Below are positions 18,178 to 28,707 of a DNA stretch of 64,000 nucleotides, one piece after another. The stretch's first letter is position 1, and the number at the start of each line of letters is the position of its first letter. Source of the stretch: Brachybacterium sillae. Lineage in GTDB: Bacteria; Actinomycetota; Actinomycetes; Actinomycetales; Dermabacteraceae. Below the pieces are notes generated by a model. That model was not told where the DNA came from and did no database searches. It worked only from the letters and a program-made list of their open reading frames with translations. The position numbers and the translations under genes were made by a program. The stretch lies in contig NZ_JAFEUW010000001.1 of NCBI RefSeq assembly GCF_025028335.1, forward strand, positions 310,001 to 374,000, read 5' to 3'.

Positions 18178-19305
18178 ATGACCAGCAGCGATGATCGGAC
18201 CCCCGACGCCCTCCCCCACCCCGCCGCGACGCCGGATCCGTCGCGCACGCCGCTGCGGATCGGCATCCTCGCCACCGCCGGTCACGACGGGGTGTCCGAG
18301 CGCGGCGGCACCGTCCGCTCCCAGGGCATCGAGGACGCCCTCACCCTCATCGATCTCGCTGACGAACTCGGCCTCGACGCCGCCTACGTGCGCACCCGTC
18401 ACCTGCAGGAATGGCTGTCCGCCCCGCTGCCCTTCCTCGCGGCCGCGGCGCAGCGCGCGCTGCGCATCGACCTCGGCACACAGGTCATCCCGCTGCGGTT
18501 CGAGAACGCCGCGCGCCTCGCGGAGGACCTCGCCACCACCGATCTCCTCACCGGTGGGCGGCTGCGGATCGGTGTGGCCCCGGGGTATTCCTCCCATGAC
18601 GGTGTCTATGCCCGCGCCTTCGGCAGTCTCGCCGAGGATCAGCGCACCCACGTCGACCGACTTCTCACCGACCTGCTCAACTTCCTCGACGGTGAGGTGG
18701 TGGCGATGGCCGATGAGCACATCGAGGGCGTCGAGCCGGGCACACCGCTGCGGATCCGACCGCAGTCGCCGACGCTGCGCTCCCGTCTCGCCTACGGGGC
18801 GGCGAGCATCGAGCGGGCGGAGGATGCCGCTCGGCGCGGTCTGGGCCTGCAGTTGGCGACTCTGCATCCCGACGACGGCTCCGGCCGTTCCCTCGAGGAG
18901 ATGCAGGTGGAGGTGATCGCCGCCTACCGGGAGGCCCGCCGGGCACACGACGACTCGGACGGCTTCGTCTCGGTGGGTCGCCAGGTGATCCCGGTGGCCG
19001 ATGAGGCCACACTCGAACTGTTCCCCTCCTTGCCGCCGCGGGAGCGCGCGGCATCGCTGGGCGGGACCGCGGCGGCGCACACCGGCACGGAGATCGGCGG
19101 GCGCGCGGCCGTGTTCGGCACCGTCCACCTGGAGGTGGCCGAGACCGTGGCGGAGGCCCTGCTGCAGGACCCGGCAGTCCTCGCGGCCGATGAACTCGTC
19201 GTGCATCTGCCGGCGGGCATCCCCCAGGACGCGCAACGCGGCATCGTGCGGGTGCTCGCCGAGCGCGTCGCGCCGATCCTGCGGGAGGCCACCGGCTCCC
19301 GCTGA
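18178..19305 (+). CDS. LLM-class flavin-dependent oxidoreductase
   Basis: A 375-residue protein of the bacterial luciferase-like monooxygenase superfamily: (beta/alpha)8 barrel with RIGILATAGHDG at the first strand, the segment LRIDLGTQVIPLRFENAARLAEDLATTDLLTGGRLRIGVAPGY typical of the FMN site, and a later SRLAYGAASIERAEDAARRGLGL. Such enzymes use FMNH2 or F420; the cofactor and substrate cannot be told here. GGAGGAG precedes the ATG at 18178. It is a single-gene unit: divergent from dusB and closed by a strong terminator at 19348-19384. The sequence shows the N-terminus has a disordered Pro/Ala/Asp-rich 25-residue lead. Confidence 0.85.
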   Translation: MTSSDDRTPDALPHPAATPDPSRTPLRIGILATAGHDGVSERGGTVRSQGIEDALTLIDLADELGLDAAYVRTRHLQEWLSAPLPFLAAAAQRALRIDLGTQVIPLRFENAARLAEDLATTDLLTGGRLRIGVAPGYSSHDGVYARAFGSLAEDQRTHVDRLLTDLLNFLDGEVVAMADEHIEGVEPGTPLRIRPQSPTLRSRLAYGAASIERAEDAARRGLGLQLATLHPDDGSGRSLEEMQVEVIAAYREARRAHDDSDGFVSVGRQVIPVADEATLELFPSLPPRERAASLGGTAAAHTGTEIGGRAAVFGTVHLEVAETVAEALLQDPAVLAADELVVHLPAGIPQDAQRGIVRVLAERVAPILREATGSR

Positions 19306-19347
19306 CCGGCGGCCCGCTCCGGGGGCCGGCCGACCGTGCCCGCGCAG

Positions 19348-19384
19348 CACGACGGCCCTGCTCCACCCGAGCAGGGCCGTCGTG
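19348..19384 (+). terminator. Terminator of the LLM oxidoreductase gene
   Basis: A 16-bp perfect stem (19348-19363 with 19369-19384) and a 5-base loop lie 42 bases after the stop codon. The 329-base gap to glyS contains only this and the glyS terminator; I see no gene in it. Confidence 0.85.
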
Positions 19385-19537
19385 TCGGAGCGGCCGGGCC
19401 CCGGCTGGCGACTGTCACACCGACCGGCACGGCACCCGGCCACGTCCTTCCCGACCGGTGCGCGATCGGGAGCCCTTACCCGGTGGCTCACGATGACTGC
19501 GGTGCGGTGCGCCGCACACCCAGTCTCCCGTGCTGAC

Positions 19538-19577
19538 ACGACCCCTTCTCGGGCGCTTGGTCCCGGGAAGGGGTCGT
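19538..19577 (-). terminator. Terminator of glyS
   Basis: The arms ACGACCCCTT (19538-19547) and AAGGGGTCGT (19568-19577) form a 10-bp stem with a further internal pairing. It lies 58 bases past the glyS stop on the minus strand. Confidence 0.75.
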
Positions 19578-19634
19578 CGTCATGGGGCGGATCGGCGCTC
19601 TCGCCCAGCGGTGGCGCGGCTGCGCCGTCGTCGA

Positions 19635-21026
19635 TCAGGCGCCGTGCAGCCGCTCCCGCAGGTAGGAGGCGACCTGCGTGAGCGCCACCCGCTCCTGCTG
19701 CATGGTGTCGCGGTCGCGGATCGTGACGGCCTGGTCCTGCGCGGTGTCGAAGTCGACGGTGAGGCAGAACGGGGTGCCGATCTCGTCCTGGCGCCGGTAC
19801 CGGCGGCCGATCGCCTGGGTGGAGTCGACCTCCACGTTCCATTCGCGGCGCAGCTCACGGGCGAGTTCCTGGGCGCGGGGCACCAGGTCCTCGCTCTTGG
19901 ACAGCGGCAGCACCGCGGCCTTCACCGGCGCCAGGCGCGGGTCCAGCTTCAGCACGGTGCGCACGTCCACCCCGCCCTTGGTGTTGGGCGCCTCGTCCTC
20001 GGCGTAGGCGTCGATGAGGAAGGCCATCATCGACCGGGTGAGACCGAAGCTCGGCTCGATGACATACGGGGTGTAGCGCTCGTTCGCGGCCTGGTCGAAG
20101 TACTGCATCTTCGTGCCGGAGGCCTCGGTGTGGCTGGAGAGGTCGAAGTCGGTGCGGTTCGCCACGCCCATCAGCTCGCCCCATTCCGAGCCCTGGAAGC
20201 CGAAGCGGTACTCGAGGTCGATGGTGCCTGCGCTGTAGTGCGCGCGCTCCTCCTCCGGAACCTCGAATCGGCGCATGTTGTCGGGGTCGATGCCGAGGTC
20301 GACGAACCAGTTCCAGCAGTCCTCGACCCAGGCGCGGAAGTGCTCCTCGGCGTCCTCCGGGCGGGTGAAGTACTCGATCTCCATCTGTTCGAACTCGCGG
20401 GTGCGGAAGATGAAGTTGCCCGGGGTGATCTCGTTGCGGAACGCCTTGCCCACCTGACCGATGCCGAACGGCGGCTTCATGCGGGAAGCGTTCACGACGT
20501 TGAGGAAGTTGACGAAGATGCCCTGCGCGGTCTCGGGGCGCAGGTAGTGCAACCCGGCCTCGGACTGCACCGGGCCGAGGTAGGTCTTCATCAGACCGCT
20601 GAACTGCTGCGGCTCGGTGAACTCACCGCGGGCACCGCAGTTCGGGCACGGCACCTCGGCGAGGCCGCCCTCGGGGGCGCGCCCCTTGCGCTCGGTGAAC
20701 TCCTCGATGAGGTGGTCCTCACGGAAACGCTGGTGGCACTGCTTGCACTCCACCAGCGGATCGGTGAACGTCGCGACGTGCCCGGAGGCCTCCCACACCT
20801 TGGAGGGCAGGATGATCGAGGAGTCGAGGCCGACCATGTCCTCCCGGCCGCGGACGAAGGTGTTCCACCACTCCCGCTTGACGTTCTCCTTCAGCTCGAC
20901 ACCGAGGGGTCCGTAGTCCCACGCGGACCGGGTTCCTCCGTAGATCTCACCGGCCGGGAACACGAAGCCCCGCTTCTTGGCGAGGGCGATGACGTTGTCC
21001 AACGTGCTGGCGGGCGGCTTGGCCAC
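19635..21026 (-). CDS. glyS: Glycyl-tRNA synthetase (alpha2 type)
   Basis: Class II synthetase charging tRNA-Gly. The 463-residue protein is the dimeric, eukaryote-like form used by Actinobacteria rather than the alpha2beta2 form. It shows an inserted zinc ribbon ([10 protein letters not shown] with a later CPNCGARG), the class II motif 2 region [23 protein letters not shown], motif 3 in [12 protein letters not shown], and the C-terminal anticodon-binding domain. The GTG at 21026 follows AGGAG; longer upstream in-frame extensions have non-coding composition. A TATGCT -10-like hexamer on the minus strand at 21112-21117 suggests a transcription start near 21105. Confidence 0.96.
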   Translation of the reverse strand: MAKPPASTLDNVIALAKKRGFVFPAGEIYGGTRSAWDYGPLGVELKENVKREWWNTFVRGREDMVGLDSSIILPSKVWEASGHVATFTDPLVECKQCHQRFREDHLIEEFTERKGRAPEGGLAEVPCPNCGARGEFTEPQQFSGLMKTYLGPVQSEAGLHYLRPETAQGIFVNFLNVVNASRMKPPFGIGQVGKAFRNEITPGNFIFRTREFEQMEIEYFTRPEDAEEHFRAWVEDCWNWFVDLGIDPDNMRRFEVPEEERAHYSAGTIDLEYRFGFQGSEWGELMGVANRTDFDLSSHTEASGTKMQYFDQAANERYTPYVIEPSFGLTRSMMAFLIDAYAEDEAPNTKGGVDVRTVLKLDPRLAPVKAAVLPLSKSEDLVPRAQELARELRREWNVEVDSTQAIGRRYRRQDEIGTPFCLTVDFDTAQDQAVTIRDRDTMQQERVALTQVASYLRERLHGA

Positions 21027-21168
21027 GGAGATCTCCTGCGGACGGGGGCGGATGGACGGTGCGCTGCGGGCCGTCGCCACGGCGACTGTCCTGGTCCCCG
21101 CGCGCGAGGCCAGCATATCGACGCGCCCCGGCAGGACGTGAGCACGACCACCCGGACCCCGCACCGAC

Positions 21169-21197
21169 TTGCCCCTGACCCGCCCTTCAATGAGAAT
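21169..21197 (+). promoter_or_regulatory. Predicted leaderless promoter of the zinc-uptake operon
   Basis: TTGCCC (21169-21174) and GAGAAT (21192-21197) are 17 bases apart. The -10 ends exactly 7 bases before the ATG at 21205, the spacing expected if transcription starts at the A of that codon. The Zur box covers the -10 and the start. Confidence 0.5.
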
Positions 21198-21206
21198 GAC
21201 TCTCAT
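21190..21206 (+). promoter_or_regulatory. Zur box
   Basis: ATGAGAATGACTCTCAT (21190-21206) is an inverted repeat whose core closely resembles the Zur operator TGAAAATCATTTTCA known from mycobacteria and corynebacteria. It is located over the -10 and start codon of a zinc ABC transporter operon, and a Zur-like gene lies 3 kb downstream. All of this supports zinc-dependent repression. Confidence 0.82.
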
Positions 21207-22389
21207 GCACTTCTCCCGCCTCACCGACGTCCGTCCCTCCCCCACCCGCGGCGCATCCGTGGGCCCCGACCGCTCCCCCCGTCTCGCTCGGCCCGCCGCC
21301 GAGGCGATCCCGCCCCGCGGGATCTCCCGTCGCGCCCTCGTCTCGACCGGCCTGATCGGCGGTGGCGCACTGGCGCTCAGCGCCTGCGGGAGCACGGGCG
21401 CGGGCGCCGGGGCCGGCGGGCGTCCGCAGGTCATCACCGGCACCTACGCCCTCACCTACCTGGTGCAGGCCATCGGTGGGGACGCCGTGGAGGTGATCGA
21501 CCTCGCCGCCGGGGGCGGAGATCCCCACGGGCTCGAACTGTCGATGGCGAAGGTCGCGCAGGTCACGGAGGCTGCCCTGGTCACCGTGATCCCGGGGTAC
21601 CAGCCCGCTCTCGACGACGCCCTCACGCGCCGCACCGAGGGGCCGGTGCTCGACGTGAGCCAGGTGGTGGAGCTGCTGCCGGCCTCCGCTGCGGAGGAGC
21701 ACGACCACGGCGACCACGCGCACGGGGAGGAGAGCGCCGCCTCCGATGCAGGGGGCGATCCCTCCGATGACGACCACGCCGACCACGACCATGAGGAGGC
21801 TGAGGACCACACGGAGAAGACCGCGGACGAGCACGCGGGAGAGGCCCACACCGAGGGCGACGGCCACGATCACGGCTCCACGGATCCGCACTTCTGGCAT
21901 GATCCGCAGCGCATGGCGACCCTGGCCGGTGCCCTCGGGGAGCAGCTCGCATCCGTCGCCCCTCAGGCCGCCGCAGCGATCCGTGAGCGCACCGACCGCG
22001 TCGTCGCCGATCTCACCGCTCTGGATGAGGAGCTCACCGGCACGTTCAGCGAGGTGGCGGGTCCCAAGCCCTTCGTCACCAGCCACGCCGCCTTCACCTA
22101 TCTGGCCGAGCGTTACGGTCTTGACCAGATCGGGATCAGCGGCATCGACCCGGAGACCGAACCCAGCCCGCAGCGTCTGCTGGAACTGGAGCGGACGATC
22201 ACCGAGGAGAACGTGACCACCGTGTTCTTCGAGGCCACCGCCAGTCCGAAGGTCGCCACCACCCTCGCCGAGCGCGTCGGCGTCACCACTGCGCAGCTCG
22301 ACAACCTGGAGACCCAGCAGTCACCGGAGGCCGACTACCCTGCCGTCATGCGCTCGAACGCCGCCGCCCTCACCCAGAGCTGGGCATGA
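21205..22389 (+). CDS. znuA: Zinc ABC transporter substrate-binding lipoprotein
   Basis: Extracytoplasmic metal-binding protein that hands Zn2+ (possibly Mn2+) to the membrane permease. The 394-residue protein has a twin-arginine signal motif (SRRALVSTG) ending in a lipobox (LSAC), so it is likely a Tat-exported lipoprotein. The mature part has the cluster 9 solute-binding fold with a long His/Asp/Glu-rich loop (roughly [12 protein letters not shown] through GHDHGS), which marks zinc-binding members, and the DPHFWHDP motif that contributes metal ligands. Three in-frame ATGs exist (21190, 21196, 21205); 21205 was chosen because the promoter geometry predicts a leaderless start there. It overlaps the ATPase gene by 4 bases. 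Confidence 0.93.
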   Translation: MHFSRLTDVRPSPTRGASVGPDRSPRLARPAAEAIPPRGISRRALVSTGLIGGGALALSACGSTGAGAGAGGRPQVITGTYALTYLVQAIGGDAVEVIDLAAGGGDPHGLELSMAKVAQVTEAALVTVIPGYQPALDDALTRRTEGPVLDVSQVVELLPASAAEEHDHGDHAHGEESAASDAGGDPSDDDHADHDHEEAEDHTEKTADEHAGEAHTEGDGHDHGSTDPHFWHDPQRMATLAGALGEQLASVAPQAAAAIRERTDRVVADLTALDEELTGTFSEVAGPKPFVTSHAAFTYLAERYGLDQIGISGIDPETEPSPQRLLELERTITEENVTTVFFEATASPKVATTLAERVGVTTAQLDNLETQQSPEADYPAVMRSNAAALTQSWA

Positions 22390-23201
22390 CCCCGTCGCCC
22401 GCCCCGGATCCGGCCGTGTCGGCCGTGGTCCCCTCCCCGTCGCCCCTGCCGCCCCGTGCGGAGGTGGTCCTCGAGGTGCGCGATGCGCATCTGGCCTACG
22501 GTCCCCGGACGGTGCTCGACGGTGTGTCCGTCGCGGTGCGGCGCGGGGAGATGGTGGGTCTGCTCGGGGCCAACGGGTCGGGGAAGTCGACTCTGTTGCG
22601 CGCCCTGGTGGGTGCGCAGGCTCTCGACAGCGGGCAGGCGGAGATCATCGGGACGCCGGTGCGGGACGGACGCGCGCATCGCGTGCTCGGCTATGTTCCG
22701 CAGCACACCGCCGACGCCGGGAACATCCCCGCCACGGCCGCGGAGACCGTCGCCACGGGTCTGCTCGGGCCGTCGGCGTGGTTCGCCCGCAGCCGTGATC
22801 CGAGGGTCCGGGCGGCCCTGGACCTCGTCGGCCTGTCCGCCTTGGCGCGGCGGCCGATCAGCGAGATGTCCGGTGGTCAGCGTCAGAGGGTGATGCTCGC
22901 CCGGGCGCTGGTCAAGCGCCCCGACCTGCTGGTGCTCGACGAGCCCTTCACCGGGGTGGACATCCCGGGGCAGGAGCTCCTCGCCGGCATTCTGCGCGAG
23001 CTTGTCGCCGGCGGCACCACCGTCCTGGTGGTGCTGCATGACCTCGGTCCCCTCGCCGACGATCTCAGTCGTGTCGTCGTCCTCGACGCCGGCCGGGTGG
23101 TGCATGACGGCGCCCCCGCTGACCGTCCCCTTCTCGACCCCGGGCACGAGCACCCGGTCGATGCCGCCCAGTGTCTGGGACAGGAGCTGCTGCACCCGTG
23201 A
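22386..23201 (+). CDS. znuC: Zinc ABC transporter ATP-binding protein
   Basis: ATPase that powers zinc import. The 271-residue protein has Walker A GANGSGKST, the Q-loop in GYVPQHTADAG, the signature MSGGQRQRVMLARAL, Walker B LLVLDEPFTGVD and the H-loop in VLHDLGPLADD. A Pro/Ser-rich N-terminal stretch of about 25 residues precedes the first strand. The ATG at 22386 overlaps the upstream stop (ATGA), and the next gene starts within the last codons. The family also includes manganese importers, but the Zur box and the His-rich partner favour zinc. Confidence 0.95.
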   Translation: MTPSPAPDPAVSAVVPSPSPLPPRAEVVLEVRDAHLAYGPRTVLDGVSVAVRRGEMVGLLGANGSGKSTLLRALVGAQALDSGQAEIIGTPVRDGRAHRVLGYVPQHTADAGNIPATAAETVATGLLGPSAWFARSRDPRVRAALDLVGLSALARRPISEMSGGQRQRVMLARALVKRPDLLVLDEPFTGVDIPGQELLAGILRELVAGGTTVLVVLHDLGPLADDLSRVVVLDAGRVVHDGAPADRPLLDPGHEHPVDAAQCLGQELLHP

Positions 23202-24061
23202 GCCCCCTTGACCTGCTGACCAGCGACATCATGCGGTTCCCGCTGATCATCGCGATCCTCATCGGCCTCACCGCCCCGATCGTCGGCACCTACCTGGTGC
23301 AGAAGCGTCTGTCCCTGCTGGGCGACGGCCTCGGGCACGTGGCCCTCACCGGTATCGCCGTGGGCTGGCTGGTCGCCGCCTGGACCGGCGCCGCACTGCC
23401 GCAGACCCTGGCCATCCCGGGGGCACTCATCGCCGCCGTGCTCGGGGCGATCGCGATCGAACTGGTGCGGGAGGTCGGGCACACCAGCCGGGACGTCGCC
23501 CTCGCCATCCTGTTCTACGGCGGCATCGCCGGCGGTGTGGTGCTGATCCAGGCCGCGGGAGGCACCTCGCAGAACCTCATGGCCTACCTGTTCGGATCGA
23601 TCGCCACGGTCAGTTCCGCCGACCTGTGGACCGCGCTGGTGCTCGCGGTGGTGGTGATCGGCGTCGGGGTGGGGTTGCGGCGCATGCTGTTCGCGGTCAC
23701 CAGTGACGAGGAGTTCGCGCGCGCCGCCGGGCTTCCGGTGCGCGCCCTGAACATTCTGCTGGCGGTGATCGCCGCCCTCACGGTCACCTTGGCCATGCGG
23801 GTGGTCGGCGCCCTGATGGTCAGCGCCCTGATGATCGTGCCGGTGGCAGCAGCCCGCACCGTCGTCAGCGGTTTCGCCCGGACGATGCTCACGGCCTCCG
23901 TCATCGGCGTGCTGTGCGCCATCGTGGGCCTGGTGATCACCGCGTACGTCGACCTGCCGCCCGGTGGCGTGATCGTACTGCTCGCGATCGCGGTCTATGT
24001 CGTGGGGCTGATCGCGGGGACCGCGCTGCCGCGAGCCGCGAGCCGACGCACCGCGCAGTGA
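23198..24061 (+). CDS. znuB: Zinc ABC transporter permease
   Basis: Membrane channel of the zinc importer. The 287-residue protein has about eight hydrophobic helices of the ABC-3 (ZnuB/TroC) family, with LVQKRLSLLGDGLGHVALTGIAVGWL near the N-terminus and the cytoplasmic coupling region SDEEFARAAGLPVRALN. Translation starts at GTG 23198, overlapping the ATPase stop (GTGA); upstream in-frame codons belong to the ATPase coding region. The operon ends here and zur follows after a 125-base gap. Confidence 0.94.
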   Translation: MSPLDLLTSDIMRFPLIIAILIGLTAPIVGTYLVQKRLSLLGDGLGHVALTGIAVGWLVAAWTGAALPQTLAIPGALIAAVLGAIAIELVREVGHTSRDVALAILFYGGIAGGVVLIQAAGGTSQNLMAYLFGSIATVSSADLWTALVLAVVVIGVGVGLRRMLFAVTSDEEFARAAGLPVRALNILLAVIAALTVTLAMRVVGALMVSALMIVPVAAARTVVSGFARTMLTASVIGVLCAIVGLVITAYVDLPPGGVIVLLAIAVYVVGLIAGTALPRAASRRTAQ

Positions 24062-24186
24062 CCCGGCGGGCCGCGCACTGAGACGACCCGCTGGGCGGTG
24101 ACGCGGGGAACGTCCGCTCCACCCCAGGGTGCCGCATCCCGTACAGTCCTGAGCATCACCCGATCCCGATCCCGGAGGCTCCCGCC

Positions 24187-24573
24187 GTGCAGCGCACCAC
24201 AAAGCAGCGCACCGCCATCCTGGCCGCCCTCGGCCGTCAGGAGGACTTCCGGACCGCTCAGCAGATCCATGAGGATCTGCGCGCGGCCGGGGATCCCGTC
24301 GCGCTCGCCACGGTGTACCGCAACCTGCAGGCCCTGGCGTCCGCCGGGGACGTCGACGTGCTGACCACCGACGACGGCGAAGCGATCTATCGGCAGTGCG
24401 AGCAGGCTGCGCACCATCATCACCTGGTGTGCCGCGAGTGCGGCCGCACCGTCGAGTTCCAGGCCCCGCAGATGGAGCAGTGGGCCGAACAGATCGCCGC
24501 CGAGCACGGGTTCACCGATATCGACCACACGATGGAGGTCTTCGGCCTGTGCCCGGAGCACTCCGCCCGGTGA
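24187..24573 (+). CDS. zur: Fur-family regulator, probably Zur
   Basis: A 128-residue metal-dependent repressor. The N-terminal winged helix contains RTAQQIHEDLRAAG and VALATVYRNLQALA, and the metal and dimer region contains HHHHLVCRECGRTVEF with the structural CxxC pair; a single C-terminal cysteine is in LCPEH. The run of histidines and the neighbouring znu operon point to zinc rather than iron. The start GTG at 24187 follows GGAGG at 24175-24179. Autoregulation cannot be seen: no clear Zur box was found directly upstream of this gene. Confidence 0.9.
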   Translation: MQRTTKQRTAILAALGRQEDFRTAQQIHEDLRAAGDPVALATVYRNLQALASAGDVDVLTTDDGEAIYRQCEQAAHHHHLVCRECGRTVEFQAPQMEQWAEQIAAEHGFTDIDHTMEVFGLCPEHSAR

Positions 24574-24583
24574 CCGGGTCGTC

Positions 24584-25093
24584 ATGATCGACTGGCTGCG
24601 GTCCCTGCCGATCGTCGAGGCGGTCGCGTTTCTCTACGTGGTGGTCCTGGGCCGCGCCGGCGCGACCTACGCCCTGGGGCGCATGGCCCACCGCCTGGCA
24701 CGACGCGGCCGGATGGCGCAGGTGCTCGACTCCCCCCGGGTCGAAGCAGCGATGGAGCTGGTCGCCCGGCGCGGAGCGCCGGTGGTGGCGCTCAGTTTCC
24801 TCACCGTCGGGTTCCAGACCGCCGCGAACGCCGCCGCAGGGATCACCCGCATGCCGTTGCGCCACTACCTGCCCGCCCTGGCCGTCGGCGGCCTCGCGTG
24901 GGCGTTGATCTACGCGCTGGTGGGGATCAGCGCGGTGGCGCTGTGGCTGGAGCTGTTCCTGCGCTCACCGTGGGCCGCAGTGGCCGTGCTGGTGGCAGTG
25001 GTGGCGCTGCTGATCGCGCTCATCCTTCGGCCTCGGCGTGAGGGCGATCGATCGCCCCTCCGAAACGACGATCCCGCCGCGCGTAATCGGTGA
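24584..25093 (+). CDS. DedA/VTT-domain-like membrane protein
   Basis: A 169-residue integral membrane protein with helices near residues 10-27, 65-85, 95-120 and 125-150. The segment [36 protein letters not shown] resembles the core of the VTT/DedA family, which includes phospholipid scramblases and undecaprenyl-phosphate translocases, but this protein is shorter than usual (about 200). It starts 10 bases after the zur stop and may be cotranscribed with it. Its last 74 bases overlap the 3' end of uppS on the other strand. A role in lipid-carrier flipping beside uppS is only inference. Confidence 0.7.
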   Translation: MIDWLRSLPIVEAVAFLYVVVLGRAGATYALGRMAHRLARRGRMAQVLDSPRVEAAMELVARRGAPVVALSFLTVGFQTAANAAAGITRMPLRHYLPALAVGGLAWALIYALVGISAVALWLELFLRSPWAAVAVLVAVVALLIALILRPRREGDRSPLRNDDPAARNR

Positions 25094-25820
25094 TCGCACG
25101 CCACAGCACGGTCCGGTCCACATCGGGCCACAGCTCGGGGACGAACACCAGCTCGGCGTAGGCGGCGTGCCAGAGCAGGAAGTTCGAGGTGCGCTGCTCC
25201 CCGCTGGTGCGCAGGAACAAGTCGACGTCGGGCATGTCGGGGTCCCCCAGATGTCTGGCGAAGGACGCCTCGGTGATGCCGCGGCCACGGATCCGACCGG
25301 CGCGGGCCTGCTCGGCGATCTCCCGCACCGCGTCGACGATCTCCGCCCGGCCCCCATGGTTCACGCACATGTACAGGGTCATGCGGGTGTTGTGGCGGGT
25401 GAGTTCCTCGGCCTCCTTCAGCTCGCGGATCACCGAGGACCACAGCCGCTGCTCGCGGCCGATCCACACGATCCGCACCCCCCACGAGTTCAGTGTGTCG
25501 CGCTGACGTCGCAGCACCTGGCGGGAGAAGCCCATGAGGAAACGGACCTCATCGGGTGACCGTTTCCAGTTCTCCGTCGAGAACGCGTACGCCGACAGGT
25601 GCGTGACTCCGATCTGCAGCGCGCCCGCCACCACATCCAGCAGGGCGGCCTCCCCCGCCTCGTGCCCCGCCGTGCGGGGCAGTCCACGCTGGTTCGCCCA
25701 CCGGCCGTTGCCGTCCATCACGATCGCCACATGCCGGGGGATCACCGCCGACGGCAGCTGGGGAGGCTGGGCGCCGCTGGGATGTTCGAAGGGCTCGACG
25801 ACGGCGGGGGGACGGCTCAT
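25020..25820 (-). CDS. uppS: Isoprenyl (undecaprenyl) diphosphate synthase
   Basis: cis-prenyltransferase making the polyprenyl diphosphate carrier for cell-wall synthesis. The 266-residue protein has the catalytic [15 protein letters not shown] motif with the essential Asp, [15 protein letters not shown], and the C-terminal [27 protein letters not shown] block. The ATG at 25820 was preferred; a longer in-frame extension runs into the recO coding region and lacks similarity. A GAGAAT hexamer 7 bases before this ATG hints at an internal leaderless promoter, but the gene also follows recO by 28 bases. Actinobacteria often have two cis-prenyltransferases, so the product length is uncertain. Confidence 0.95.
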   Translation of the reverse strand: MSRPPAVVEPFEHPSGAQPPQLPSAVIPRHVAIVMDGNGRWANQRGLPRTAGHEAGEAALLDVVAGALQIGVTHLSAYAFSTENWKRSPDEVRFLMGFSRQVLRRQRDTLNSWGVRIVWIGREQRLWSSVIRELKEAEELTRHNTRMTLYMCVNHGGRAEIVDAVREIAEQARAGRIRGRGITEASFARHLGDPDMPDVDLFLRTSGEQRTSNFLLWHAAYAELVFVPELWPDVDRTVLWRAITDYARRDRRFGGAIDRPHAEAEG

Positions 25821-25848
25821 GGCTCCGATTCTCGCAGGTCGGGAGAGC

Positions 25849-26580
25849 TCACCGCTCGACGTACGCGAGGGCACGCACCCCACGCTCCAGGTGCCAGGTG
25901 ACGATGTCGGCGATGACACGGCTCGCCTCGAGGGCGACGGTCGCATCCGCGGCGTCGACCTGCTGCCAGTCCCCGGCGAGCAGGAAGATCATGTGATCGA
26001 TCGCGGCCTGCCGCACCGCCACCGCCCCGGGCCGACGGCAGGCCGTGCACACCAGTCCCCCGGCGGAGACGTCGAGGGCATGGTGCGGCCCCTGCGTCCC
26101 GCAGGAGGCGCACACCCGCAGCTCCGGCGCCCACCCGGACAGCGCCAGGGTGCGCAACAGGAACGCATCGAGCACCCGCGAGGATTCGTGCGCCCCCGAG
26201 GCCAAAGAGCGCAGGGCCCCGACGAGCAGCAGGAACTGCCGCGCGGAGGGGTCGACCACGTCGTCGGTCAGTCGGTCCGCGGTCTCCAGGATCGCTGAGC
26301 CGGCGGTGAAGCGCGGGTAATCGGTGCAGATCGGCTGGGCGAAGGTCTCGATCGTCTCCACCTGCGTCACCGTGTGCAGGGACCGCCCCGCATGCAGCTG
26401 CAGATCCACCAGGGTGAACGGCTCCAGTCGCGCGCCGAACCGGCTCCCGGTGCGCCGCACCCCTTTGGCCACGGCGCGCACCTTCCCGTGACGCCGCGTG
26501 AGCAGCGTGATGATGCGGTCCGCCTCTCCGAGAGGGTGGGTTCGCAGCACCAGGGCGTGGTCGCGGTACAGCTTCTGCAT
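25849..26580 (-). CDS. recO: DNA repair protein RecO
   Basis: Recombination mediator that loads RecA onto SSB-coated DNA together with RecR. The 243-residue protein has the N-terminal OB fold ([21 protein letters not shown], then [11 protein letters not shown]), and a C-terminal helical domain with a four-cysteine zinc site (CASCG and, 20 residues on, CTACRR). A TAGAGT -10-like hexamer stands 9 bases before the ATG, so its mRNA may have almost no leader. The order leuA-recO-uppS on one strand is common in Actinobacteria. Confidence 0.95.
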   Translation of the reverse strand: MQKLYRDHALVLRTHPLGEADRIITLLTRRHGKVRAVAKGVRRTGSRFGARLEPFTLVDLQLHAGRSLHTVTQVETIETFAQPICTDYPRFTAGSAILETADRLTDDVVDPSARQFLLLVGALRSLASGAHESSRVLDAFLLRTLALSGWAPELRVCASCGTQGPHHALDVSAGGLVCTACRRPGAVAVRQAAIDHMIFLLAGDWQQVDAADATVALEASRVIADIVTWHLERGVRALAYVER

Positions 26581-26642
26581 GATGCCCGCACTCTAGACGC
26601 TGGCACCGACACCGGAGGGACGACGTGATCGGCCCGGCCGCA

Positions 26643-26674
26643 CGCGGAGCACTGTGGTGGGTCTGTGCTCCGCG
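26643..26674 (-). terminator. Terminator of leuA
   Basis: A 10-bp perfect stem (26643-26652 with 26665-26674) around a 12-base loop begins 13 bases past the leuA stop on the minus strand. Confidence 0.65.
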
Positions 26675-26686
26675 CGCCGGCGCCGG

Positions 26687-28561
<1,875 letters not shown>

Positions 28562-28577
<16 letters not shown>

Positions 28578-28612
28578 CGGCGAAGCAGTCGTCGGCGTCG
28601 TCGCGTGCTCAT
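28562..28612 (-). CDS. leuL: leuA leader peptide
   Basis: A 16-residue reading frame, MSTRRRRRLLRRRVGA, lies 72 bases upstream of leuA. The two adjacent leucine codons (CTG CTT) are set in a run of arginines and sit just before the alternative hairpins, as expected for leucine-responsive attenuation; leader peptides before leuA are known in Actinobacteria. TAGCGT stands exactly 7 bases before the ATG and there is no ribosome binding site, suggesting that the mRNA starts at the A of the start codon. Confidence 0.75.
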
Positions 28613-28619
28613 GGCAGGA

Positions 28620-28625
28620 ACGCTA
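28620..28625 (-). promoter_or_regulatory. -10 hexamer of the leuA leader (leaderless)
   Basis: TAGCGT on the minus strand, 7 bases before the leader-peptide ATG at 28612. No good -35 element is visible at 16-18 bases. Confidence 0.5.
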
Positions 28626-28680
28626 ACAGTGTCCGGACCGTGAGGCGTCGTGTGTCACATGATGGACGGACGGGGGTTCT

Positions 28681-28704
28681 CCGGGCGTCCGGGGCCGCGC
28701 CCGG
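28681..28704 (-). terminator. Hairpin after era
   Basis: A 7-bp stem (28681-28687 with 28698-28704) with a 10-base loop begins 3 bases beyond the era stop. It is short but GC-only and separates the era operon from the leuA promoter. Confidence 0.5.
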
Positions 28705-28707
28705 TGG

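Noticed and set aside
19530-21770. Long plus-strand frame of more than 700 codons opposite glyS and into znuA
   Set aside because: It is the high-GC antisense shadow of glyS; its translation is low-complexity and lacks any family motif, while glyS on the other strand has all class II motifs.
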